This document shows, one piece after another, positions 17,296 through 25,666 of a DNA stretch of 64,000 nucleotides (the first letter of the stretch is position 1; every line of letters begins with the position of its first letter). Source of the DNA: Afipia massiliensis (GTDB taxonomy: Bacteria > Pseudomonadota > Alphaproteobacteria > Rhizobiales > Xanthobacteraceae); NCBI RefSeq assembly GCF_001006325.2, contig NZ_LBIA02000001.1:434001-498000 (forward strand), in the 5' to 3' direction. A program made the translations under genes and the position numbers. The notes beneath the pieces were generated by a model, which was given only the letters and a program-made list of their open reading frames with translations, did not search any database and had not been told where the DNA came from.

Positions 17296-18618
17296 ATGCT
17301 CAATGTCCAATGGGTGCCTATTGGCACGCTTAAACAAAATCCTCGCAACGTTCGCACTCACAAAAAGAACCAGATCAAGCAGATCGCCGACAGCATTCGG
17401 ACGTTTGGATGGACCTTTCCGATTCTGACCGACGAGATGCGAATGATCGTCGCCGGAACCGGCCGCTACCTCGCATCCACAGAACTCCGGCTGCGCGAGG
17501 TTCCTATCATCATTAAAGCGGGCCTCACCGAGACCCAGAAACGAGCGCTCGCGCTTGCCGACAATAAGATCGCGGCCAATGCCGGCTGGGATCACTTGGG
17601 CTTAGCCGCCGAGTTGGGAGAGCTTGCTACCCTTCTTCCTGAATGCAACCTCGACCTGCGGATCACGGGCTTTGAAGCGCCGGAGATCGACAACCTCATG
17701 GGCGCCTTTAGCGATTCTGAGCAAGACCCGGTGGACGAGATCTCTCGGCCGGCGGATATCGCGATAACGCGACGAGGCGACCTTTGGACGCTGGGCCGTC
17801 ATCAGCTTTATTGCGGTGATTCCGGCGATCCAGTTGACGTGCGAACACTCATGAGGCGCCAGATGGCGCACATGGTCTTTGCGGACCCCCCTTACAACGT
17901 GCCGGTTCGTTCAATACAGGGTCGCGGCAAAATTAAGCACCGGGAATTTTCATCGGCGTCGGGCGAAATGTCGCCAAAGCAATTCACGAGCTTTCTCGCC
18001 AAATGGATGAGGCTTGCCGTCGAGTTCTCCGAGGACGGCTCCATTCATTTCTGCTGCATGGACTGGCGGCACATGTCCGAGGTCCTTGCAGCGAGCGAGG
18101 AGACTTATAGCGAACTAAAAAACCTTATCGTTTGGGCTAAATCCAACGCTGGACAAGGCAGCTTCTATCGGTCCCAGCATGAACTAATCTTCGTCTTCAA
18201 GAACGGCGATAGATCTCACCAGAATAATATTGAGCTTGGAAAGCATGGCCGATCTCGCTCCAATGTCTGGCAGTACGCTGGCGTAAATACCTTCCGCAAA
18301 GACCGACTCGCAGAACTGACGGTCCACCCGACCGTCAAGCCGGTCGCCCTCGTGGCGGATGCGATGCGTGATTGCTCGCGGCGTAACGATATCATTTACG
18401 ATCCATTTATGGGCTCAGGCACAACAATTCTCGCAGCCGAGAAAGTTGGTCGCCGTGCCTATGGGATCGAAATCGATCCACTCTACGTGGACGTAGCGAT
18501 CCGGCGTTGGCAAGAGTTCACCAAACGCGACGCGATCCTAGAGGCTACCGGCCAGACCTTCGACGAGGTCGCCGCGAAGCAATCCGCCTCCCCCGCCCTC
18601 AAGCGCGTGAGGACATAA
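17296..18618 (+). CDS. ParB-nuclease-domain DNA methyltransferase (N4/N6, beta class)
   Basis: 440 residues from MLNVQWVPIG, with GGAGA seven bases upstream; an in-frame ATG at 17284 is a close alternative. Residues 1-110 form a ParB/sulfiredoxin-like domain (LKQNPRNVRTHKKNQIKQIADSI, then IVAGTGRYLA). The methyltransferase has DPPY at 197-200 and, later, DPFMGSGTT at 369-377, the order of beta-class amino-methyltransferases; HPTVKPVAL precedes it. It modifies adenine or cytosine amino groups in DNA. It is joined to a DUF5681 and a terminase gene by overlapping stops and starts, a combination seen in prophage-derived cassettes. No restriction enzyme partner is adjacent. Confidence 0.9.
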   Translation: MLNVQWVPIGTLKQNPRNVRTHKKNQIKQIADSIRTFGWTFPILTDEMRMIVAGTGRYLASTELRLREVPIIIKAGLTETQKRALALADNKIAANAGWDHLGLAAELGELATLLPECNLDLRITGFEAPEIDNLMGAFSDSEQDPVDEISRPADIAITRRGDLWTLGRHQLYCGDSGDPVDVRTLMRRQMAHMVFADPPYNVPVRSIQGRGKIKHREFSSASGEMSPKQFTSFLAKWMRLAVEFSEDGSIHFCCMDWRHMSEVLAASEETYSELKNLIVWAKSNAGQGSFYRSQHELIFVFKNGDRSHQNNIELGKHGRSRSNVWQYAGVNTFRKDRLAELTVHPTVKPVALVADAMRDCSRRNDIIYDPFMGSGTTILAAEKVGRRAYGIEIDPLYVDVAIRRWQEFTKRDAILEATGQTFDEVAAKQSASPALKRVRT

Positions 18619-19046
18619 TGGAATCGGATTCGAAAGAGAAACGCCCCGCCCGAAAGGTGCGGCGGAGGACGAGCGACGACGACGTCGGCTACGGAAAGCC
18701 TCCCAAAGCGCACCAGTTCAAGCCGGGACAGAGCGGCAATCCGAAGGGCCGCAAAAGGGGCGTCAAGAATCACGCGACGATCGTTAAAGAACTAATGCAA
18801 CGTACAGTTCCCGTCCCCATGCGCGGAAAGATGCGGAAGATCAGCCTTCGCGAGGCCATCTACCTCCGCATCGCTGACGACAGCCTGAAGGGGAATATCA
18901 AAAGCGCTGCTTTCCTCTTCAATCGTGACCAGATGATCGAAATGGGTAACGACGACATTCGCGAAGGTCTAGGCGATGACGATAAGGCAGTACTTGAGGC
19001 CTATCTCGCAGAATTCCGATCAAAGTCTTCGGGAGATAAATCATGA
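18618..19046 (+). CDS. DUF5681 domain protein
   Basis: 142 residues from MESDSKEKRPARKVRRR. The ATG overlaps the methyltransferase stop by one base (TAATG). HQFKPGQSGNPKGRKRG is the DUF5681 signature, followed by a helical region. The basic N-terminus suggests nucleic-acid binding. Genes of this family regularly lie next to phage terminase large subunits, so a small-terminase-like or packaging-adaptor role is a reasonable but unproven reading. Confidence 0.85.
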   Translation: MESDSKEKRPARKVRRRTSDDDVGYGKPPKAHQFKPGQSGNPKGRKRGVKNHATIVKELMQRTVPVPMRGKMRKISLREAIYLRIADDSLKGNIKSAAFLFNRDQMIEMGNDDIREGLGDDDKAVLEAYLAEFRSKSSGDKS

Positions 19047-20440
19047 CAAAGCAAGATCAAGGTGTCGTTTATGCCCTGCTCCGTTCCGACTTCGAAAGCT
19101 TTCTGCATCGCTGCTTTCGCATGCTCAATCCTGGCGCGGCCTACTTGCCAAATTGGCACATTAAAGCAATCGCACGCCAACTTGAACGCATTCAGAACGG
19201 AGAGACCAACCGCCTAATCATCAATATGCCGCCGCGATATCTAAAGTCGCTAACGGTCTCGGTGATCCTGCCGGCGTTCTTGCTCGGACATAATCCTCGA
19301 ATGAAGATCTTTGGTGTGAGCTACAGCAACGACCTTTCGGCCAAGCATGCTGCTGACTTTAGGGCGATTGTTCGGTCGGATTGGTACCGAAAAGTATTTC
19401 CGAGCATGCAGGTCGCTCGCGTCGCCGATTCCGACGTCTTCACGACGAAGCGCGGGTTCCGCCGATCAACCTCTGTTTCGGCAACGCTGACAGGCCTTGG
19501 CGGCGATATGATCATTCTAGATGATCCGCAAAAGCCTGTGGACGCACAGTCGGACACCCTGCGTAATTCCCTGAATCAGTGGTTTACTAACACACTCCTC
19601 TCGCGGCTCGATAACAAAGCGACGGGCGTCATTATTCTGGTCATGCAGCGAGTTCATCTTCACGACCTGACCGGCTTTCTGGTCGATAATTCCAGTGATT
19701 GGACCGTGCTGAGCCTGCCAGCCATTGCCGAGATCGACGAGAGGGTCGAGATTGGCGAAGGTGAGTACCACGCGCGCCGAGTTGGCGAAGCTCTTCATCC
19801 CCGGTACGAGACCATCTCAACACTGGAAAAACTTCGCACCCAAATGGGTTCGGCCATCTTCAGCGCTCAGTACCAGCAATCTCCCGTTCCGGACGGCGGC
19901 GCAATGATCAAGCGTGAATGGTTACGCTACTATGATCGGCTGCCGGAGCGGGGTTATCGTACCAAGTTGATCCATAGCTGGGACACTGCGGCAAAGGTGG
20001 GAACTCAGAATGACTGGTCGGTCTGCACAACCTGGCTTCTGGTCGACAATTTCTTCTACCTGATAGACGTCATACGAGGCCGCTATGAATACCCTCAGCT
20101 CCGCGCAATGGCTATCACGCTAGCGCAGAGAGACCAACCGCTTAAGGTCCTAATCGAAGATACATCGACGGGTGTCGCTTTGGCGCAAGAACTTCGCCAG
20201 AGCGGCATCTATACGGTTAAGCCTGTACCCGTCGAGCGAGATAAGCTAGGTCGGCTGTTCGTGCATCAGGCCAAGTTTGAAGGGGGCTTGGTGCTGTTTC
20301 CGCGGAAAGCGCCCTTTCTGGCACAGCTCGAAACCGAGCTTTTGACTTTCCCGCAAGGAAAGCACGACGATCAAGTCGATAGCCTCAGCCAGGCCCTGTC
20401 ATACAAGGGGGGATTCGACACGACCTATTCCTGGGCGTGA
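19043..20440 (+). CDS. Phage terminase large subunit-like protein
   Basis: 465 residues. The start overlaps the DUF5681 stop (ATGA). An ATPase motor with a degenerate Walker A PPRYLKSL (63-70) and Walker B GDMIILDD (154-161) is followed by an RNase H-like nuclease: Asp314 in HSWDTA, Glu372/Asp373 in LIEDTSTG, and Asp442/443/446 in KHDDQVDSL. All parts of a working packaging enzyme are present, yet no portal, capsid or tail genes follow. It may be a remnant of a prophage or a domesticated cassette. Confidence 0.9.
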   Translation: MTKQDQGVVYALLRSDFESFLHRCFRMLNPGAAYLPNWHIKAIARQLERIQNGETNRLIINMPPRYLKSLTVSVILPAFLLGHNPRMKIFGVSYSNDLSAKHAADFRAIVRSDWYRKVFPSMQVARVADSDVFTTKRGFRRSTSVSATLTGLGGDMIILDDPQKPVDAQSDTLRNSLNQWFTNTLLSRLDNKATGVIILVMQRVHLHDLTGFLVDNSSDWTVLSLPAIAEIDERVEIGEGEYHARRVGEALHPRYETISTLEKLRTQMGSAIFSAQYQQSPVPDGGAMIKREWLRYYDRLPERGYRTKLIHSWDTAAKVGTQNDWSVCTTWLLVDNFFYLIDVIRGRYEYPQLRAMAITLAQRDQPLKVLIEDTSTGVALAQELRQSGIYTVKPVPVERDKLGRLFVHQAKFEGGLVLFPRKAPFLAQLETELLTFPQGKHDDQVDSLSQALSYKGGFDTTYSWA

Positions 20441-20589
20441 CGGAGTTTAATTTGTGCCAATTTCAATGCACTGTTAAACGCTGCGCTATGCAAGTTTGCG
20501 CGTGATACCATACTGAGGCTAAATCCAAGGTGAGCAAGTCAATGCGACATCGCCTCCTTGGCTTAACCGTGGAGTGTGGTTGTGGGCGG

Positions 20590-21159
20590 TTAGAGCTTGC
20601 GGATCGATGAGAAGCGCATTGTGAAGACCGGGCTCTTCATCGATCCTCCCAAGGTCACGCTCTGCTCTTTCACGCAATCGAGGTCCGATGGAAAAAACCC
20701 TCCAGAAAACCGGACGGTGTCACCTCTTTTCATCACGGCCAGAGATTTGAAAATGTCCGTATCAGGATCGATCAGAGTTTTATCAAATAAATCCGATAGG
20801 TCGTTGTTCCAGGTTGAGACGTGCAAGCCTGACGCAAGTTCGAGCGTAATCACACCTCGACCATCGCCATTGGTGGATAGATAGGAAATCTTTGCTATCC
20901 ATCCACCTGCGTGATGCCCCTGAAGGGCGCTACAGATCGCCTGCTGCCTGGCATTGCGAATTCCACCTGCGGCCAATTCATTCCCGGCCGACGTGAATTG
21001 GGATCGTGCCTGCGTAATGGCCGCTATGAAGCGAGCCTGATCGGATGGAGGGGGCACACTCGGGGCCGGCGGAGCCGCACTTCGGCCGCCGCCGACAAGA
21101 GTTCCGACAACGACAGCTCCAAGTGCGCAGCCCAAGGCCGCCTTGATCGCAATGTTCAT
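20590..21159 (-). CDS. Hypothetical exported or membrane-anchored protein
   Basis: 189 residues. The start MNIAIKAALGCALGAVVVGTLVGGG is a single hydrophobic helix (signal or anchor), then a proline-rich linker. The remaining domain has strand-rich patterns such as GVITLELASGLHVSTWNN and DTVRFSGGFFPSDLDCVKE, ending in FTMRFSSIRKL, which could be an OB-fold-like beta barrel. I do not recognise a named family. It faces the terminase cassette convergently and has no clear partner. Confidence 0.7.
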   Translation of the reverse strand: MNIAIKAALGCALGAVVVGTLVGGGRSAAPPAPSVPPPSDQARFIAAITQARSQFTSAGNELAAGGIRNARQQAICSALQGHHAGGWIAKISYLSTNGDGRGVITLELASGLHVSTWNNDLSDLFDKTLIDPDTDIFKSLAVMKRGDTVRFSGGFFPSDLDCVKEQSVTLGGSMKSPVFTMRFSSIRKL

Positions 21160-21176
21160 GGGACTACTCCCGATTA

Positions 21177-21302
21177 GTGTTCGATGTGCCCTTCCGCCGC
21201 ATCGTGAACCGCTCGGCGTGGGTGGATCAGCACATCGCTTCCTATGAGAGCAAAGTCCACAACACCTCGGCTGTCGGTGTCACTATCATCACCGTCGGTT
21301 AA
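21177..21302 (+). pseudogene. Possible C-terminal gene remnant
   Basis: A 41-residue frame, FDVPFRRIVNRSAWVDQHI and then SYESKVHNTSAVGVTIITVG, looks like the end of a real protein (mixed helix and strand, no bias), but it has no full-length partner. The frame stays open upstream only through the antisense of the neighbouring gene. It may be the tail of a gene cut by an insertion event at the cassette border. The family is not recognised. Confidence 0.3.
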
Positions 21303-21374
21303 TAAAATCCTATTTTGGGATAATCCGTTTCTGGGATCAAATTACTTGCCGCCGATTCACGGCCCTGGCGGCGC

Positions 21375-21650
21375 ATGCAGAAGACCCTCAAATCCGCGGA
21401 TTATGCCCGCCTGATCCACCTGCTAGTCGCAGTGCGGAAAGCTGCGGATGTTCGGCAGCAGGCGCTGGCCAAGAAGCTGGGCAAACCGCAGTCCTTTGTC
21501 GCCAAGTATGAAAACGGGGAGCGCCGCCTCGACCTCATCGAGTTTGTGGCCATCGCTCGCGCGCTTGGCGCCGATCCCGTGAAGCTGTTTAAGGACTACG
21601 TCGCGGCAAAGGGCTCGCCGAAAGCCGCCTCAAAGCGTCCGACCAAATAA
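21375..21650 (+). CDS. XRE family helix-turn-helix regulator
   Basis: 91 residues. A Cro/CI helix-turn-helix occupies residues 14-70: LLVAVRKAADVRQQALAKKL, GKPQSFVAKYENGERRLDLIE. A short lysine-rich tail follows. It probably regulates the recombinase cassette that starts downstream, as XRE genes are often found before these DUF3489/DUF2924/recombinase sets. Confidence 0.88.
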   Translation: MQKTLKSADYARLIHLLVAVRKAADVRQQALAKKLGKPQSFVAKYENGERRLDLIEFVAIARALGADPVKLFKDYVAAKGSPKAASKRPTK

Positions 21651-21792
21651 TCCGCTGATGCGCGAGCCCAGAGCCCTTTTTGGGCGGATCATTTCGTGAT
21701 CGTGGTCAACCGATAAGAGCCACAAGATTGCTGCGTTTCCGCTCGACTTCGCCAGCGCATGGAGCGTCACTGTCGCCGCAATCGGAGGCAAA

Positions 21793-22017
21793 ATGATGGA
21801 CCGCAAAATCACGGAACAGGCAATTGGTCTGATCCTCGTCGAGATTGGTGCTCGCCTTGGCGAGGCAGCACGGATTGCCAAGGCTGCCGAGGCGTGTGCG
21901 CTGGCCGGCAGCGTCAGTGAAGGCGTGAGAGTCTCGATGGATCTCGAACAGATTTTCTATGAGACCGGCCGTTTGCAGGATGCGGCTTCGCTGCTCAACC
22001 GGCTGTCGAGCGACTAA
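21793..22017 (+). CDS. Small conserved-type protein of the recombinase cassette, unknown function
   Basis: 74 residues, [20 protein letters not shown] and on, all helical, ending [19 protein letters not shown] precedes the ATG. No domain is recognised. It is placed immediately before the DUF3489 gene and transcribed in the same direction, so it probably belongs to the cassette. Confidence 0.65.
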   Translation: MMDRKITEQAIGLILVEIGARLGEAARIAKAAEACALAGSVSEGVRVSMDLEQIFYETGRLQDAASLLNRLSSD

Positions 22018-22114
22018 GGATCTCTTCCGCCCAATGGATTCTCTGCCCGTCTGGAACGACGGGCTTGCGGCAGTGGCAGCACAGGATGCTGTCGTTCCCG
22101 CAGGGAGAACCGAA

Positions 22115-22471
22115 ATGGCCACCAGCAATCGAAAGCGCCCTCGAAAGACCGGGCGTAAATCCACACCGGCAGCAAAGCGACCGACAAAATCCGCTGTGAA
22201 GGTTCTGCCGTCCGACGCGTCGAAGAAATTAGCACCACTGAAGACGCCAGAGGTCGCCGCATCCAAACAGGACAAGGTCCTTAAGATGTTGCGCGCGCCC
22301 TCCGGCACCACCATTGCCGCCATCATGAAGGCAACCGCCTGGCAGGAACATTCGGTGCGAGGGTTCTTTGCAGGTACTGTGCGCAAGAAGCTCAAGCTGA
22401 ATTTGACCTCGGTCAAAACCGATGGCCAGCGCGTATACCGCGTCGTCGCGAAGGCGATCCCCGCGAAATGA
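22115..22471 (+). CDS. DUF3489 domain protein
   Basis: 118 residues from [16 protein letters not shown], with AGGGAG upstream. A basic, Lys/Pro/Ala-rich N-terminus precedes the DUF3489 core: [21 protein letters not shown], then [20 protein letters not shown]. The core looks like a winged-helix DNA-binding unit. It overlaps the DUF2924 gene by an ATGA junction. This pair routinely accompanies large serine recombinases in rhizobial-type genomes. Confidence 0.85.
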   Translation: MATSNRKRPRKTGRKSTPAAKRPTKSAVKVLPSDASKKLAPLKTPEVAASKQDKVLKMLRAPSGTTIAAIMKATAWQEHSVRGFFAGTVRKKLKLNLTSVKTDGQRVYRVVAKAIPAK

Positions 22472-22956
22472 CCCAAGCCCCCTCCTCCATGAAGCCAGCC
22501 GATCCGGCGGTAGAAGCCGAACTGGATCGGCTGGCGACGGCTCCCATCGTCGAACTGCGCAAACGTTACCGGGAGGTGCTTCGAACGGATCCGCCAAAGG
22601 CTTTCGGTCCGGATCTGCTCCGTCGCAGCATCGCCCATCGGATTCAGGAAAAGGCTTATGGCGGACTGTCCGGTCCGACAAAGCGGCTGCTCGACCAGCT
22701 TGTGAAAGCCATGGCGGCCAAACCCAACGGGCGACTGGAACTGCCGCGCCGGATTAAGCCCGGCTCGGAGCTGGTGCGGACATGGAAGGGAAAGACCTAC
22801 CGCGTCGTGGTTCGTCCGGACGGCTTTGCCTATGAGGGTAAAACCTATGCGGGCTTGTCGGAGATTGCGTCCCTGATTGCCGGTAGCAACTGGAATGGAC
22901 CGCGGTTCTTCGGGCTACGGTCGAAGCCCGAAAAGGCTGAAGACCATGGCAAGTAA
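22468..22956 (+). CDS. DUF2924 domain protein
   Basis: 162 residues. [21 protein letters not shown] and the C-terminal [38 protein letters not shown] are typical of DUF2924. The C-terminal half is strand-rich and shared with many mobile-element accessory proteins. It overlaps the upstream gene by 4 bp and the recombinase start by 11 bp, so translation of the three is coupled. It is probably an accessory factor for the recombinase; no biochemical role is known to me. Confidence 0.85.
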   Translation: MTQAPSSMKPADPAVEAELDRLATAPIVELRKRYREVLRTDPPKAFGPDLLRRSIAHRIQEKAYGGLSGPTKRLLDQLVKAMAAKPNGRLELPRRIKPGSELVRTWKGKTYRVVVRPDGFAYEGKTYAGLSEIASLIAGSNWNGPRFFGLRSKPEKAEDHGK

Positions 22957-24481
22957 CGCGCCTAAAACCCTGCGCTGCGCCATTTACACCCGCAAATCGA
23001 CTGAGCACGGCCTTGAGCTGGAATTCAATTCGCTCGATGCCCAGCGCGAGGCCTGCGAGTCTTACATCAAGAGCCAGGCGTCGTTGGGTTGGAAGGCGCT
23101 GCCACAGCTCTATGACGATCCAGCGTTCTCAGGCGGCAATCTCGAACGTCCTGCGCTCCAGCGACTTCTGAAGGATATCGACGCCGGCAAGGTCGATGTG
23201 GTCGTCGTCTACAAGATCGATCGCCTCACCCGTTCGCTGGCGGACTTTGCCAAGCTGGTCGAGGCGTTTGATGCCAGATCAATCTCGTTCGTCGCCGTGA
23301 CCCAGCAATTCAACACCACCACCTCGATGGGCCGGCTGACCCTCAACGTCCTGCTATCCTTTGCTCAGTTCGAACGCGAGCTATCCTCCGAGCGCGTCCG
23401 GGACAAGGTCGCTGCCTCGCGCCGAAAGGGGAAGTGGACCGGCGGCACGGTGCCGCTCGGTTATGAGGCTCGAGACAAGAAGCTCGTCATCAATCCCGCG
23501 GAAGCAGAAACCGTCCGCATCATCTTCCGACGCTATGTCGAGCTACAATCCTTTGGCCGCCTTGTTACCGATCTCGACAAGCGCGGCATCGTCACCAAGC
23601 GGCGGAATACCAAGGTCAAGAAGTTCAATGGCGGTATTCCGTTCACCTACGGTCCCCTCGCCCACTTCCTGAAAAACCGAATCTACCTTGGCGAGACCGG
23701 CCACGGCGGCAAATGGTATCCGGGCGAACACAAACCAATTGTTGACCGAAAGACATTCGACAAGGTGCAAGAATTGCTAGCTGCAGGTGTCAACAAACGC
23801 AGAGTCAAACGATCCGACAGCGGCGCGCTGCTCATCGGAAAACTGTTCGACGATCGCGGCAACGCAATGAGCCCGAGCTTTTCGTCAAAGAACGGCGCCC
23901 GCTATCGCTTCTATGTTAGCTCGGCAATTCTGCGCGGTCGCAAAACCGCAGCCGGATCGGTCGCACGGGTTTCGGCGACCGACATCGAACAAACGCTGAT
24001 CAATGCCCTGCGCCAACGGCTGAAGATTGATCAAGCTGTGTTGGATGCGGATATTATCGGCGCTTACGTCGCACGTGCAGAATTGAGCAGCCGCGCCGTC
24101 AAAATCAACACTACGCCGGCAGCAAAAATTCGATCGAACAAGCTCTCGATCCCTTGGCAGGTGCGCAAACCAAGTTCCGCGTCGGTCGTTGAGGCCAACG
24201 ACGAACGCCAGCCTGATGCAAAACTTGTTCAAGCGATTGTTAGAGCCCATGCATGGCTGCGTGATCTACAGAATATGAAATTTGACACAGCCGAGGCGCT
24301 AGCGGCCTCGGTCAAGCTGCATCCTAAGTTAGTAAGGCAAGAACTGCGTTATGCGTTTTTGGCGCCAGCCATAAAAGAGGCAATTTTAACAGGCGATCAG
24401 CCATCGGCCCTTTCGCTCGCACGGATTCCGAAGAACTTGCCGCTGGCATGGTCGAAACAGTGCCGCACCCTTGGTTTCTGA
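22946..24481 (+). CDS. Large serine recombinase (resolvase/invertase superfamily)
   Basis: 511 residues from [20 protein letters not shown]; Ser18 in YTRKS is the catalytic nucleophile. The resolvase domain runs to about 150 (VVVVYKIDRLTRSLADFAKL, FAQFERELSSERVRDKV), followed by the recombinase domain (KWTGGTVPLGYEAR, FLKNRIYLGETGHGGKWYPGEH) and a C-terminal region lacking an obvious coiled-coil motif. It can catalyse integration or excision of DNA between short att sites. It lies at the centre of the accessory island and may have moved the neighbouring defence genes. Confidence 0.92.
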   Translation: MASNAPKTLRCAIYTRKSTEHGLELEFNSLDAQREACESYIKSQASLGWKALPQLYDDPAFSGGNLERPALQRLLKDIDAGKVDVVVVYKIDRLTRSLADFAKLVEAFDARSISFVAVTQQFNTTTSMGRLTLNVLLSFAQFERELSSERVRDKVAASRRKGKWTGGTVPLGYEARDKKLVINPAEAETVRIIFRRYVELQSFGRLVTDLDKRGIVTKRRNTKVKKFNGGIPFTYGPLAHFLKNRIYLGETGHGGKWYPGEHKPIVDRKTFDKVQELLAAGVNKRRVKRSDSGALLIGKLFDDRGNAMSPSFSSKNGARYRFYVSSAILRGRKTAAGSVARVSATDIEQTLINALRQRLKIDQAVLDADIIGAYVARAELSSRAVKINTTPAAKIRSNKLSIPWQVRKPSSASVVEANDERQPDAKLVQAIVRAHAWLRDLQNMKFDTAEALAASVKLHPKLVRQELRYAFLAPAIKEAILTGDQPSALSLARIPKNLPLAWSKQCRTLGF

Positions 24482-24995
24482 AGGCTCGAAATCACAAGTC
24501 CAGTTGGAAACCTGTAAGTCCGCTCCTGCGCCAAAAGCTGGCCTTACCGCGTCGATCGCGCAATGTGGGACTTGGCGGCCGGAATCTGCCGGCCTGCTTC
24601 GCAGTTCGACGGGGGAAAGCGGCCGTCAGATCCGAGCCTTGGTGGCGGTTGGTCAAATGCGGCTGTGTGGCGCGACCGGAACCGCCGGCAAAGTTCATGC
24701 ATACTCGGATTGCGGCGTCACCCCGAAGGACCAAGGTTGTGATGCAGCATTGGAAAGTCGTTCCAAATGGATATGCACCAGATCCAAGCTCCGCATGAGG
24801 ATGATCCACCGGCTTGGATGCTCTTCTCCTGCCGATTCGGATGCCGGTTTGGGCTCGATGACGGCCCTGCATTTGTTCACGATCTGTTCAAGCGTGTTCT
24901 TTTGGCCTATACTTGGTTCTCGATTCGCAAGTTCGGGGCGATCACCGCACCTCATACTGCAGCTAATGCTCTCGATGGGAACAAGAGAAAGAATC
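24482..24995. other. Gap between recombinase and ubiquitin-like operon
   Basis: About 510 bp without a convincing gene. Several frames stay open but none has protein-like sequence or a ribosome site. It must hold the promoter of the ubiquitin-like operon, although no clear -35/-10 pair or operator can be read. It may also contain an att half-site of the recombinase cassette. Confidence 0.5.
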
Positions 24996-25235
24996 ATGGC
25001 TAGGCAATTTCAATTCAAGATCGAAGACGAGACCTATCACTGGGACGAGCAGTTCATCACTGGCGCACAGGTGCGGCAGGTTGGACCAGGCATCCCCGAG
25101 GGCATGGACCTGTACGTTAAGATCCGCAATCTCCCCGGCCGTCCAGTTGCTGACAACGAGAAGATCGACCTCGCAGAGCCGGGCATCGAGAAGTTCTATG
25201 CGCAGGATGCCAGCTCCGAGGCGGGCAACTCCTAA
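24996..25235 (+). CDS. Ubiquitin-like protein (multiubiquitin family, single domain)
   Basis: 79 residues from MARQFQFKIEDETYHW. The pattern FQFKIEDETYHWDEQFITGA, QVRQVGPGIPEGMDLYV, then NEKIDLAEPGIEKFYA fits the beta-grasp fold of the bacterial multiubiquitin family: a strand, a second strand, the G-P turn, a helix and the final strand with F-Y. Only one domain is present. The end is AQDASSEAGNS; there is no terminal diglycine, so either processing or a different C-terminal chemistry is needed. It is the first gene of a four-gene operon with E2, JAB-E1 and DUF6527. The extended frame upstream to 24471 is not credible. Confidence 0.85.
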   Translation: MARQFQFKIEDETYHWDEQFITGAQVRQVGPGIPEGMDLYVKIRNLPGRPVADNEKIDLAEPGIEKFYAQDASSEAGNS

Positions 25236-25237
25236 CG

Positions 25238-25666
25238 ATGGCGCTCCTCTTTGATGAAGACTACCAGATACTTAAAGATGCGGGTCTGACGTTTACCGAG
25301 GACGAGGCATCACGCTTTTTTATATTCCGCGATTTTCCACTGCCCGAAGGCATCTACACCGCGAACGGGCAGGTGCGAGCGACCATCGATGTGCTCTACA
25401 TCATTCCGCCCGACTACAACACATCGGGCGGTGACATGTTCTGGGTTCATCCGCAGCTCGCACGTGCCGACAGCAAGCCAATTCCAAACGTCGGCACGGC
25501 AGGCCCGAACCAAGATTCGCGTACTCATGCTGGCATCGAGTACACACGCTGGTCTCGCCACTGGAACCAGCCCAGCGTCACATGGAAGCCAAAGGTCGAC
25601 AATATTCGAACCATCGTTGACCGCATTATGTGGGCGTTCACCTATCCGGATGCGAAGCGCCCATGA
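25238..25666 (+). CDS. E2-like ubiquitin-conjugating enzyme (prokaryotic E2 family E), lacking cysteine
   Basis: 142 residues. ATIDVLYIIPPDYNTSGGDM, FWVHPQL and THAGIEYTRWSRHWN (W-S-R-H at 105-108) are the signature of prokaryotic E2 family E. The protein contains no cysteine anywhere, so the normal thioester E2 chemistry is impossible; a serine or threonine oxyester, or a scaffold role, must be considered. Ser106 and Ser113 are candidates only. It starts 2 bp after the Ubl stop and overlaps the E1 gene by ATGA, so the operon is translationally coupled. Confidence 0.85.
   Translation: MALLFDEDYQILKDAGLTFTEDEASRFFIFRDFPLPEGIYTANGQVRATIDVLYIIPPDYNTSGGDMFWVHPQLARADSKPIPNVGTAGPNQDSRTHAGIEYTRWSRHWNQPSVTWKPKVDNIRTIVDRIMWAFTYPDAKRP

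Noticed and set aside
24471-24995. Long N-terminal extension of the ubiquitin-like protein
   Set aside because: The extra 175 codons have no protein-like pattern, overlap the recombinase end and would not fit the single beta-grasp domain that begins at 24996.
24695-24997. 100-codon minus-strand frame before the Ubl operon
   Set aside because: No ribosome site, no recognisable domain, and it would face into the recombinase gene without partner.
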